This document shows, piece by piece, positions 1-6,014 of a DNA stretch of 7,644 nucleotides. How positions within the stretch are numbered: the first letter of the stretch is position 1; each line of letters begins with the position of its first letter. This DNA is from Euryarchaeota archaeon UBA54 (lineage in GTDB: Archaea > Thermoplasmatota > Poseidoniia > Poseidoniales > Thalassarchaeaceae): positions 1-7,644 of the forward strand of contig DAGM01000042.1 in NCBI GenBank assembly GCA_002495735.1, given 5' to 3'. Under the pieces are notes generated by a model. That model had not been told where the DNA came from. It did no database searches and worked only from the letters and a program-made list of their open reading frames with translations. The position numbers and the translations under genes are program-made.

Positions 1-468
1 CGCAGATCTACGTCTGGCTCGAGTGTGATAGGGGGCATGAGGACCGAGGCGATTATCGAGAACGGTGAGAGAGTCGGATACGCATGCATCAATATCGAGA
101 CCGGAGAGAGGGGAGTGATGGCCCACCGGGAAATAGACTCGCGGAATCGAATCCTAGGCTACGGCATAGACCCCAGTGAGATTGACAGGGTTGGTGTGCC
201 GGCTATCCAGAATGCCGTGGGCAACTGCAAGATACTCGTCGTCGACGAGGTCGGCAAGTTCTCAGTCGAGAGCGAGGGTTTTGTAGACATAGTTAGAGCG
301 GCTCTCGAGTATGACATGCCGACGCTCCTGACGCTGCACAAGAAGAGTCGTCACCCGCTGCTACAGGACATCAGAAGGCGGGACGACGGTAGAATTCTCG
401 AGGTGACCCCAGTTAATCGAGCTCTGCTCCCGTACAAGATTCTCAAGCTTATCCAACAATCGCCGTGA
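1..468 (+). CDS. THEP1-family nucleoside triphosphatase, 5'-truncated by window edge
   Basis: This is the C-terminal 155 residues of a P-loop NTPase of the THEP1 (NTPase_1) family, which hydrolyses nucleoside triphosphates; the biological role is poorly defined. The frame is open from base 1, so the start and the Walker A loop lie outside the window and the GTG at 25 is internal. Visible family marks are GGMRTEAI with the following ENGERVGY (about residues 11-27; the family has GGF.T.E and R.GF), the Walker B-like LVVDEVGKFS (about 79-88), and LLTLHKKSRHPLL (about 109-121), which matches the family's (T/V)xH..HPL segment. A late VTPVNR also fits the family. It is the first of four plus-strand genes, with 50 bases to the next. 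The family call is from remembered motifs and is fairly secure. Confidence 0.8.
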   Translation, partial: RRSTSGSSVIGGMRTEAIIENGERVGYACINIETGERGVMAHREIDSRNRILGYGIDPSEIDRVGVPAIQNAVGNCKILVVDEVGKFSVESEGFVDIVRAALEYDMPTLLTLHKKSRHPLLQDIRRRDDGRILEVTPVNRALLPYKILKLIQQSP

Positions 469-518
469 ATTGGGTGATGAAGTCAAGTTGATGCAGGGGA
501 AGCCGGGCTCGATGCTCG

Positions 519-893
519 ATGGATTCGGCTGCGAGTCGTGTTGAGAGGGTGCTAATCGGCTTCGCCGTTCCCCTCTATCTACTGACTGCCCTGTCATTCG
601 CCGAAGGCAGGATATCTTTGCTTTCGGACTCGGGCCCTGATGAGGACTCGTTGGGTATGCTTTTTGGATCGCTTGCGATCCTTTCGACACTACTCTACGC
701 CTACATCCACAATCTCGGCACAAAGCCGCACGGCTCCTCGCCACTCGACAAGGTGTTCAGCCGCGAGTCAGAAGAGGAGATGCTTGCTCGACTCAGGGAG
801 GAGCAGCGAGAGGCAGATGTCTCCAATATGGGCTCAACTTGGGCTGAGATGGAGAAAGAGCACCTCGAACGCACTCTGGGAGAAGAGGAGTGA
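519..893 (+). CDS. small two-helix membrane protein, unknown function
   Basis: I do not recognise this 124-residue protein. It has two hydrophobic segments, about residues 11-28 (VLIGFAVPLYLLTALSF) and 45-64 (LGMLFGSLAILSTLLYAYIH), joined by an acidic loop of about 15 residues. After them comes a highly charged C-terminal tail rich in E, R and K (about 78-124) that could form an amphipathic helix or coiled coil on one membrane face. The ATG at 519 is the only possible start, because an in-frame TGA lies at 489-491 and no ATG, GTG or TTG lies between. It is encoded between the THEP1 NTPase and gcvH on the same strand, with gaps of 50 and 48 bases, so it may be co-transcribed. Two adjacent hydrophobic segments in a frame with no competing gene make it a likely real gene. 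Confidence 0.75.
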   Translation: MDSAASRVERVLIGFAVPLYLLTALSFAEGRISLLSDSGPDEDSLGMLFGSLAILSTLLYAYIHNLGTKPHGSSPLDKVFSRESEEEMLARLREEQREADVSNMGSTWAEMEKEHLERTLGEEE

Positions 894-941
894 GTATCGA
901 AACCTTCACTCTCCGGGTGCATCACGGAAGAGTCGAGAGCC

Positions 942-1325
942 ATGAGTGAAGTACCCTCCAATCTGCATTACACCAAGACCCACGAGTGGGTGAGAATCAA
1001 AGGAAACATATTGTTTGTCGGAATAACCGACTTCGCCCAAGAAGCGCTGACCGAAGTTGTCTGGGTTGATTTGGCCGAAGTCGGCACCACAGTGCAGGCG
1101 ATGGGAGCCTGTGCCAGCGTCGAATCGGTCAAGTCAGTGAGCGAGATTAATTCCCCTATAGGCGGTGAGATCCTCGAATCGAATACTGCTCTCGAGGACA
1201 ACCCTGAGATGATCAACGAGGATCCGTATGGAGACGGTTGGATTTTCAGACTCCAGCCGACCGACATCTCGGATATTGAAGGGCTGTTGGACGCTGCTGC
1301 ATACACAGCTCTAATCGGGGAATGA
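942..1325 (+). CDS. gcvH: glycine cleavage system H protein
   Basis: The 127-residue lipoyl carrier of the glycine cleavage system shuttles the methylamine group between the P, T and L proteins in the cytoplasm. The N-terminus YTKTHEWVR (10-18) and GITDFAQEAL (27-36) are classic GcvH motifs. The lipoylation site lies in ASVESVKSVSEINSPIGG, with Lys64 as the predicted attachment residue. NEDPYGDGWIFRL near the C-terminus matches the conserved NxxPYGxGW segment. Length is normal (E. coli about 129). The ATG at 942 directly precedes the conserved start of the domain. The stop overlaps the RNase HI start (ATGA at 1322-1325), which suggests translational coupling. No gcvT or gcvP gene is in the window, so the partner subunits must be encoded elsewhere. 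Confidence 0.96.
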   Translation: MSEVPSNLHYTKTHEWVRIKGNILFVGITDFAQEALTEVVWVDLAEVGTTVQAMGACASVESVKSVSEINSPIGGEILESNTALEDNPEMINEDPYGDGWIFRLQPTDISDIEGLLDAAAYTALIGE

Positions 1326-1864
1326 CGATGTCTAACAGAGCGCTGTACATCTACGTGGATGGATCGTGCGAAGAGAACAGGAATGTCACCAGTAAGACTC
1401 CAGCAGGTTGGGGATTCTGCGTCATCACGGGGGACAGCGGCATCGGTAAGGGCGGAGGTGATGTTGTCTTAGAGAGGAGTGGTCCGGTCGTCACCGAGGA
1501 GTCTGAAGACAGTTTCCTGGGTGCTACAGTAGGATCCAACAATACTGCCGAACTCTCTGCGATAGCCCATGCAATGCGATGGCTTCTGACCGAAGGAGGC
1601 AGTCGTGATATAGTGCTGCGAGGAGACTCTCAATACGCTCTGAACATCGCCTCAGGAGCATGGAGGGCCAAGGCGAACAAAGAGCTCGCTGAATCGGTGC
1701 AGGCGTTGTGGTCTGAGGTCGCGTCTCTGCGCTCACTCAGTGCTGAGCACGTCCGCGCGCACCGGGGGCATCGCTGGAATGAGCGTGCGGACCACCTCGC
1801 ATTCAGGGCCATGCAGAGTGATGATGCGTTGCCCCTGCAGTTCTGGAAACCGGGAGCCCGCTGA
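1322..1864 (+). CDS. rnhA: ribonuclease HI
   Basis: This 180-residue RNase HI cleaves the RNA strand of RNA-DNA hybrids using two divalent metals. The catalytic set is complete by alignment with E. coli: Asp13 in YVDGS, Glu78 in NNTAEL, Asp102 in RGDSQYA, and His147 plus Asp157 in HVRAHRGHRWNERADHLAF, with the same 10-residue spacing as E. coli H124-D134. The stretch between the first Asp and the Glu is 65 residues, against 38 in E. coli. The extra part carries an acidic loop (about 46-68). This longer form with a GATVGSNNTAEL motif is one I associate with other long-loop RNase HI proteins. The start overlaps gcvH by ATGA; the ATG at 1328 two codons later is an alternative. Its 3' end abuts a convergent gene with no spacer. 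Confidence 0.93.
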   Translation: MTMSNRALYIYVDGSCEENRNVTSKTPAGWGFCVITGDSGIGKGGGDVVLERSGPVVTEESEDSFLGATVGSNNTAELSAIAHAMRWLLTEGGSRDIVLRGDSQYALNIASGAWRAKANKELAESVQALWSEVASLRSLSAEHVRAHRGHRWNERADHLAFRAMQSDDALPLQFWKPGAR

Positions 1865-2281
1865 CTACTTGGAGTCAGCCAGGGGTCCAATACTAAGTTT
1901 CACATAGATTCCATTAAGCAGCATCAGTAGTCCGATTAGTGTCACAATCAGACCTGCAGGATCTGGTATCTGCTCCTGCAAAGGGTTGCCAAGTACCCAA
2001 GCAAGGGCAATGGTCGCCACTCCGCAGATGAGGACCTGTTTCGAGGAACCTGCTGGATCCTGCCACAAATCAAGCCATGGAATCAGTCCACGACGCTTGA
2101 ATGTCAATCGATACCAAGCCACATAGAGCAGCGCCAAGCCAGTCAGCCCTATCACCCCAAGAGAGAATGACTCTGAGTCCCATGGACCAGCAGGGGCGTA
2201 GCCCAGAGTCAATGTGTCGAGAATCAGCAATGCCCCGGCCATTCCGTGTGGCCTCCATTCCGGCGCATCCTGCTCCGCCAT
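1865..2281 (-). CDS. multi-pass membrane protein, unknown function
   Basis: I do not recognise this 138-residue protein. It has three clear hydrophobic segments, about residues 38-57 (FSLGVIGLTGLALLYVAW), 82-98 (QVLICGVATIALAWVLG) and 108-127 (PAGLIVTLIGLLMLLNGIYV), plus a weaker one at 14-30. A basic loop (TFKRRG, 60-65) sits after the second segment and suggests a cytoplasmic loop there. The ATG at 2279-2281 is the longest start; Met14 (ATG ending at 2242) is an alternative that would remove a polar N-terminus. The stop is directly next to the RNase HI stop, tail-to-tail. The opposite frame over 2101-2281 is a Pro/Ser/Arg-rich shadow, so the membrane protein is the real gene here. No enzymatic motif is visible. 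Confidence 0.75.
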   Translation of the reverse strand: MAEQDAPEWRPHGMAGALLILDTLTLGYAPAGPWDSESFSLGVIGLTGLALLYVAWYRLTFKRRGLIPWLDLWQDPAGSSKQVLICGVATIALAWVLGNPLQEQIPDPAGLIVTLIGLLMLLNGIYVKLSIGPLADSK

Positions 2282-2358
2282 GCTGCAACGAGGGGGGACT
2301 CAGGCTTGAAATCCCCGCCGATGATGTCATCAATACCTTCTCTCAGGCAGGTTCGTAC
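2282..2358. promoter_or_regulatory. divergent intergenic region with short dyad
   Basis: This 77-bp gap lies between the start of the minus-strand membrane protein and the start of the plus-strand PLP enzyme, so it should hold promoters for both. A short perfect dyad TGATG-T-CATCA is at 2322-2332, centred about 32 bp upstream of the plus-strand ATG. The AT-leaning TCAATACC at 2330-2337 sits where a weak archaeal TATA box would lie for a leaderless transcript. Neither element is strong, and promoter function is inferred from gene orientation. Confidence 0.35.
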
Positions 2359-3309
2359 ATGGGATACTCGGTAAACATCGAGAACGTGCAGGCAGCCGCA
2401 CAGAGGCTGAACGGAGTGGTCAAGCGCACAACCGTGGTATCCTCTGAGGATCTCAACCGTATCGCAGGTAGGGAAGTGCTGCTGAAATGCGAGAACCTGC
2501 AGCATGTCGGTGCGTTCAAGTTCCGTGGTGCCAGTAACGCCGTGATACTACTCGGTGATGCTGCCGATAGTGGAGTTTGCACGCACAGCAGTGGCAACCA
2601 CGCTCAAGCGATAGCTCTGGCAGCCAAACAGCGCGGTGTGCCAGCCTACATCGTGATGCCAAAAACCGCGCCTCAGGTTAAGGTGATGGGAGTGAAAAGT
2701 CACGGTGCCGAGATTACCTTCTGCGAGCCTAACCTCGCCGCTAGAGAATCTACAGCTGCAGAGATTGTGGAAAGGACTGGGGCGGCTCTGATCCACCCCT
2801 ATGACAACCCAGACGTCATCGCAGGGCAGGGCACAGCCTCGATGGAGCTGTTCGAGCAAGGTGGATCGCTGGATGCTGTTATCGCCCCCATAGGGGGTGG
2901 TGGGCTAATGTCCGGAACCTGTATCACCACTAGAGCGCTGTTCCCGAACACTAGGATATTCGGGGCCGAGCCGGAGGGGGCCGATGATGCGGCTCGCTCG
3001 CTGGAAGCCGGTGAACTACTGCCACAGACCGGCCCGGATACCATTTGCGACGGTCTACTGACAAGCATGGGCGAGCACACTTGGCCAATCATCAGGGATC
3101 ATCTCGAGGAGATATTTACTGTCAGTGACGAGGAGGTTGTCGAGGCAATGCGATTGATTCTCAAGCACTTGGGTATGGTGGTTGAGCCCAGCGGTGCGGC
3201 CTCGCTGGCGGCGGTGCTCGGACCTGAGTTCAAGGCTCTCGATAACATAGACAGGGTCGGGGTCATTCTCTCCGGTGGCAACGTCGACCCCGGGCTCGTC
3301 GAATTCTAG
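2359..3309 (+). CDS. serine racemase-like / L-threonine (serine) ammonia-lyase, PLP fold type II
   Basis: This 316-residue PLP enzyme belongs to the serine racemase / threonine dehydratase family, without a C-terminal ACT domain. The Schiff-base lysine is Lys54 in GAFKFRGA. SSGNHAQA (77-84) and GGGGL (179-183) form the cofactor phosphate pocket, and SGGNVD (305-310) is the C-terminal family motif. Three features favour a racemase-like or hydroxyaspartate ammonia-lyase-like enzyme. Ser78 occupies the position of human serine racemase Ser84 (Ala in classical threonine dehydratases). E204, A208 and D210 in EPEGADD match the human metal-binding set E210/A214/D216. MGEHTWPIIRDHLEEIFTV is close to the eukaryotic racemase segment. 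Start ATG 2359 was chosen because homology to the family N-terminus begins there; the frame is open upstream but overlaps the membrane protein. Family membership is sure; exact substrate is not. Confidence 0.9.
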   Translation: MGYSVNIENVQAAAQRLNGVVKRTTVVSSEDLNRIAGREVLLKCENLQHVGAFKFRGASNAVILLGDAADSGVCTHSSGNHAQAIALAAKQRGVPAYIVMPKTAPQVKVMGVKSHGAEITFCEPNLAARESTAAEIVERTGAALIHPYDNPDVIAGQGTASMELFEQGGSLDAVIAPIGGGGLMSGTCITTRALFPNTRIFGAEPEGADDAARSLEAGELLPQTGPDTICDGLLTSMGEHTWPIIRDHLEEIFTVSDEEVVEAMRLILKHLGMVVEPSGAASLAAVLGPEFKALDNIDRVGVILSGGNVDPGLVEF

Positions 3310-3329
3310 AGTGACCACTAATCGAGAAG

Positions 3330-3403
3330 TGGAGCACGGGCCGGGATTTGCACCCGGGTCCATGGATCTGCAATCCATTGCATAGCTGCTCTGCCACCCG
3401 TGC
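3330..3403 (-). tRNA. tRNA-Cys (anticodon GCA), CCA encoded
   Basis: On the minus strand a full cloverleaf is visible. The acceptor stem is GCACGGG/CCCGTGC, the D-arm is GCA...TGC, the anticodon stem ATGGA/TCCAT encloses the loop TTGCAGA, the variable region is GGAC (four bases), and the T-arm is CCGGG-TGCAAAT-CCCGG. The anticodon GCA reads Cys codons, and the discriminator is U, the identity base of tRNA-Cys. The next bases are CCA, so the 3' end is encoded (mature body 3333-3403 plus CCA). No intron is present. Unusually, T-loop position 55 is G rather than U, and the D-loop position that aligns with G18 is A. The 3' end lies 20 bases from the end of the convergent racemase-like gene. No clear TATA box is seen upstream. 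Confidence 0.95.
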
Positions 3404-3467
3404 AGCGACTCCCGACCCACGAGGGTCCCTTGAAGACTCTTTGCAGAAAGGGGGTGGTGATTTCGAG

Positions 3468-3481
3468 TACCCTAGAGGGTA
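3468..3481. promoter_or_regulatory. 14-bp dyad at aminotransferase start
   Basis: TACCCT-AG-AGGGTA is a perfect 6+2+6 inverted repeat that ends on the A of the ATG at 3481. It could be an operator for the aminotransferase-speD-DHS genes, or simply chance. If it is an operator, the downstream ATG at 3514 becomes a more attractive translation start. Regulatory function is inferred from position only. Confidence 0.3.
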
Positions 3482-4647
3482 TGTTCATCTCCATTCAGCC
3501 CCCCGCTGGAGGTATGCCTGAGATTTCCTCTCGCTACGAGGGGCTTGGGGTCGGCTTCGCACCGTATCTACAGCCTCCAGGACCAGAGGTCATCCGCTGG
3601 ACAGTGGGAGAGCCTGGTTTCGATACCCCCCGCTCAGTCATCGAAGCGGCGATTAAGGGATTGGAGGATGGCAATACGAAGTACACTAGAGGTGCGGGCT
3701 CGATGGAGTTGTGTCAAGCGGTGTCCGACTACCTAGCGAAGCATCACTCTGTCGAGGTCAGTGCAAACGACGTTGTCATCACTCCCGGTGCCAAGCAGGC
3801 GCTTCTGTACTCGTTCCTCATCACCACAATGCCCGGTGACGAGGCCATTTTGCTGGCACCCTCTTGGGCCTCGTACGAGCCGATGCTGGATCTCATCGGA
3901 GCAGTTCCGGTGAACGTACCGGTTCACAAGGAAAATTTTCATCCCGATATCGATGCCATCAGAGCCGCGGTCACAGACAAGACTCGGATGATACTGGTCA
4001 ACTCTCCATGTAACCCCACTGGAGCGGTGTTCACCCCGGAAGAGCTGCAGGCCATCGTCGACATCGCTGTAGAGTATGATCTTTGGATTGTCTCTGACGA
4101 GATCTACGCTAGGCTGGTCTGGATGGACTACCCTCACGTCTCCCCCTACGCGCTCCCAGGTGGCGCGGAGCGTACTCTGATTGTCAACGGCTGGTCGAAG
4201 ACATGGGCAATGACGGGGATGAGGCTAGGCTTCTTGACTGGTCCTTCGAATGCTATGCGCGCCGCAAAGAAGAGTCAAGCCAACTCCGCCTCCCACGTTC
4301 CCACGTTCATGATGCACGCAGCCGCGGTGGCTCTGGGCTGTGACGACTCGGTCGAGGAGTTCAACCGGGAGTACCTGAAGCGTCGGGAGATAATGACTGC
4401 CGGACTCTCAGAGTTACCTGGACTTAGGGTAGTTGAGCCCGAGGGGGCGTTCTACGTGTTCGTCGATATCACTGACACTGGTATGACCGATATCGAGTTC
4501 GCCGATGGCGCGCTGGAAGCGGGAGTACAGCTCATTCCAACCTCATTGATTACCGGTGGCGAGGGCTTCGTAAGGATATCGTACGCAACCGACGAGGAGG
4601 CTATTCACGAGGGTTTGCGTCGGCTGCGGGCATGGCTTGTCGATTAG
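3481..4647 (+). CDS. class I/II PLP aminotransferase (aspartate aminotransferase-like)
   Basis: This 388-residue fold-type I aminotransferase transfers amino groups between an amino acid (probably aspartate or a similar substrate) and 2-oxoglutarate. The PLP lysine is Lys240 in NGWSKTWAMTG. Asn178 in NSPCNPTG and Asp206 and Tyr209 in SDEIYARL contact the cofactor. Arg248 (MRLGF) and Arg365 (FVRISYA) match the phosphate- and carboxylate-binding arginines. YTRGAGSMELCQAV near the N-terminus is typical of the aspartate/alanine group. Starts at 3481 and 3514 (377 residues) are both possible; the open frame back to 3400 was rejected because it overlaps the tRNA. It is followed within 35 bases by the SpeD-like gene, so it probably leads a three-gene operon. 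Substrate cannot be fixed from sequence. Confidence 0.92.
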   Translation: MFISIQPPAGGMPEISSRYEGLGVGFAPYLQPPGPEVIRWTVGEPGFDTPRSVIEAAIKGLEDGNTKYTRGAGSMELCQAVSDYLAKHHSVEVSANDVVITPGAKQALLYSFLITTMPGDEAILLAPSWASYEPMLDLIGAVPVNVPVHKENFHPDIDAIRAAVTDKTRMILVNSPCNPTGAVFTPEELQAIVDIAVEYDLWIVSDEIYARLVWMDYPHVSPYALPGGAERTLIVNGWSKTWAMTGMRLGFLTGPSNAMRAAKKSQANSASHVPTFMMHAAAVALGCDDSVEEFNREYLKRREIMTAGLSELPGLRVVEPEGAFYVFVDITDTGMTDIEFADGALEAGVQLIPTSLITGGEGFVRISYATDEEAIHEGLRRLRAWLVD

Positions 4648-4682
4648 TCACCTTGAAATCGGCAAATCACCGCAGCCTGCAC

Positions 4683-5057
4683 ATGAGCGGCTCCACTTCG
4701 CATGGCGGACACGTCGTGCTGGACTACACGGACTACTCGCCACCGGTCGCTTTCGACGGAGAGTGGATGCTTCAAGTTCTGCGAGACTGTGTCCGTAAAG
4801 CAGGTATTCGAGAGGTCCATGCGCACGTCGCGCAGTTTGACGGTAGTGAGAGTCCTCCCGGGTTCGCAGCCGTCGTCCTCATCGACGAAAGCCATGTCAG
4901 CGCACACTGCTACTCCGATAGCGGACTTCTGGCAATCGACATCTTCACCTGTGGCGACAGTGACCCCGGACTGCTGGCCGATGAGATTCACAGCATCGTC
5001 GTCGACGCCGTTCCCGGCCTCGTACTGTCGGGTCGAGAGCGTTTAGACAGATTCTGA
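4683..5057 (+). CDS. SpeD-like pyruvoyl-dependent decarboxylase (AdoMetDC family, diverged)
   Basis: This 124-residue protein belongs to the small S-adenosylmethionine decarboxylase family, which self-cleaves at Glu-Ser to make a pyruvoyl cofactor. The core is intact: DESHVSAH places the cleavage at Glu69-Ser70, with His75 and Cys90 (DIFTCG) at the exact spacing of Thermotoga Ser63/His68/Cys83. The N-terminus GGHVVLDY matches the family's GRHLV-type strand. The usual HTWPEYG is HCYSDSG here, so the Trp and Glu that help hold AdoMet are Tyr77 and Asp79. The residue eight before the pyruvoyl serine is Ala62 instead of Ser. ATG 4683 gives normal length; ATG 4632 would overlap the aminotransferase by 16 bases. 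Canonical AdoMet decarboxylase remains possible, but an arginine or ornithine decarboxylase derived from SpeD fits too. Confidence 0.82.
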   Translation: MSGSTSHGGHVVLDYTDYSPPVAFDGEWMLQVLRDCVRKAGIREVHAHVAQFDGSESPPGFAAVVLIDESHVSAHCYSDSGLLAIDIFTCGDSDPGLLADEIHSIVVDAVPGLVLSGRERLDRF

Positions 5058-5063
5058 GGTGAG

Positions 5064-6014
5064 ATGTTGGCAGTACGTGATTTCATCGAGAAAAACTATC
5101 GGCACTTCAATGCCGGCGCACTGGCACGATGCTCCGATTCCCTACGAAGTTTCCTAGACAACAGAGGTCGCCTGATGGTCACTATCGCGGGTGCCATGTC
5201 AACAGCTGAGATAGGCCGGACTCTGGCTCCGGCCATCAGGGCCCAGAGGGTACACGCAATCTGCTGCACCGGCGCAAACCTAGAGGAGGACCTGTTCAGT
5301 CTAATCGCTCGTTCGCACTACGAGAGTATCGCTGATTGGCGTGAGTTAACTGCCAGTGACGAGGTAGCGCTTCGTGAACGTGGGATGAACCGGGTCACTG
5401 ACGTCGCGATACCCGAGGAGGCGGCGGTACGTCGCATCGAAGGGGCGCTGATGTCGCTGTGGGAGGACGCAGAGGCGGCGGGTGACCGAAGGTTTCCACA
5501 TGAGTACCTGTACGATCTACTGCTGCACGGCGAACTGGAGTTCGATGTTGATCCTAACGAGTCGTGGTTGATGGCGGCGGCAGACGCCAACCTGCCAATC
5601 TTCACCCCTGGATGGGAAGATTCGACGTTGGGCAACATCCTTGCCGCACGCGTCCTCGACTGTTCACTGAAGGGAGTGGACATAGTAAAGGGAGGCTTGG
5701 AGGCGATGCAGGCGCTGGCTGACTGGTACCGTGAGGATGATTCACCGACAGGGCTGCTGCAGGTCGGCGGAGGGATTGCGGGAGATTTCGCGATCTCTGT
5801 AGTGCCAATGCTGCGACAGGATGCCGGAGTCGATGTTCCGCTGTGGGCGTGGTTCGCGCAAATCTCCGAGTCGCGCCCGTCTTACGGTGGCTACTCGGGT
5901 GCGCCGCCCAACGAGAAGATAAGTTGGGGGAAACTAGATGCGGACACACCTAGATTCGTCATAGAGTCAGATGCTACGATTGTGCTTCCGCTACTCCTAG
6001 CAGCCTTAGAATAA
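5064..6014 (+). CDS. deoxyhypusine synthase-like protein (bacterial-type branch)
   Basis: This 316-residue NAD-dependent enzyme of the deoxyhypusine synthase family transfers an aminobutyl group from a polyamine through a lysine imine. The catalytic lysine is Lys290 in EKISWGKL (human Lys329), and Glu284 and Trp288 match human Glu323 and Trp327. TGANLEEDLF (69-78), GWEDSTLG (183-190), GGGIAGDF (235-242) and YGGYSGAPPNEK (274-285) are motifs I associate with the bacterial DHS-like branch. True archaeal and eukaryotic enzymes have GGG..KHH, containing the catalytic His288 region; that is absent here, and human Asp313/Asp316 align with Tyr274/Tyr277. The start is 6 bases after the SpeD-like stop, so the two are almost certainly co-transcribed. 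The 3' end overlaps enolase by 9 bases. Product may be homospermidine or another aminobutylated amine instead of hypusine. Confidence 0.88.
   Translation: MLAVRDFIEKNYRHFNAGALARCSDSLRSFLDNRGRLMVTIAGAMSTAEIGRTLAPAIRAQRVHAICCTGANLEEDLFSLIARSHYESIADWRELTASDEVALRERGMNRVTDVAIPEEAAVRRIEGALMSLWEDAEAAGDRRFPHEYLYDLLLHGELEFDVDPNESWLMAAADANLPIFTPGWEDSTLGNILAARVLDCSLKGVDIVKGGLEAMQALADWYREDDSPTGLLQVGGGIAGDFAISVVPMLRQDAGVDVPLWAWFAQISESRPSYGGYSGAPPNEKISWGKLDADTPRFVIESDATIVLPLLLAALE

Noticed and set aside
968..1306. Antisense open frame across gcvH
   Set aside because: It is a shadow of a well-conserved gene with low-complexity, Ser-rich translation and no recognisable domain.
2319..2332. 14-base identity (cgatgatgtcatca) between the divergent intergenic region and enolase (6137-6150)
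   Set aside because: The enolase copy encodes conserved residues (SDDI), and one 14-base match in 7.6 kb is plausible by chance, so it is not taken as a repeat family.
2101..2358. N-terminal extension of the serine-racemase-like gene
   Set aside because: The added 86 residues are Pro/Ser/Arg-rich, overlap a hydrophobic membrane protein on the other strand, and have no family counterpart. Homology starts at ATG 2359.
3400..3480. Longer aminotransferase start at 3400
   Set aside because: It would begin inside the tRNA-Cys gene, and the extra residues have no aminotransferase similarity.
4632..4682. Earlier ATG for the SpeD-like gene
   Set aside because: It overlaps the aminotransferase and adds 17 residues with no counterpart in the family; ATG 4683 gives the usual length.
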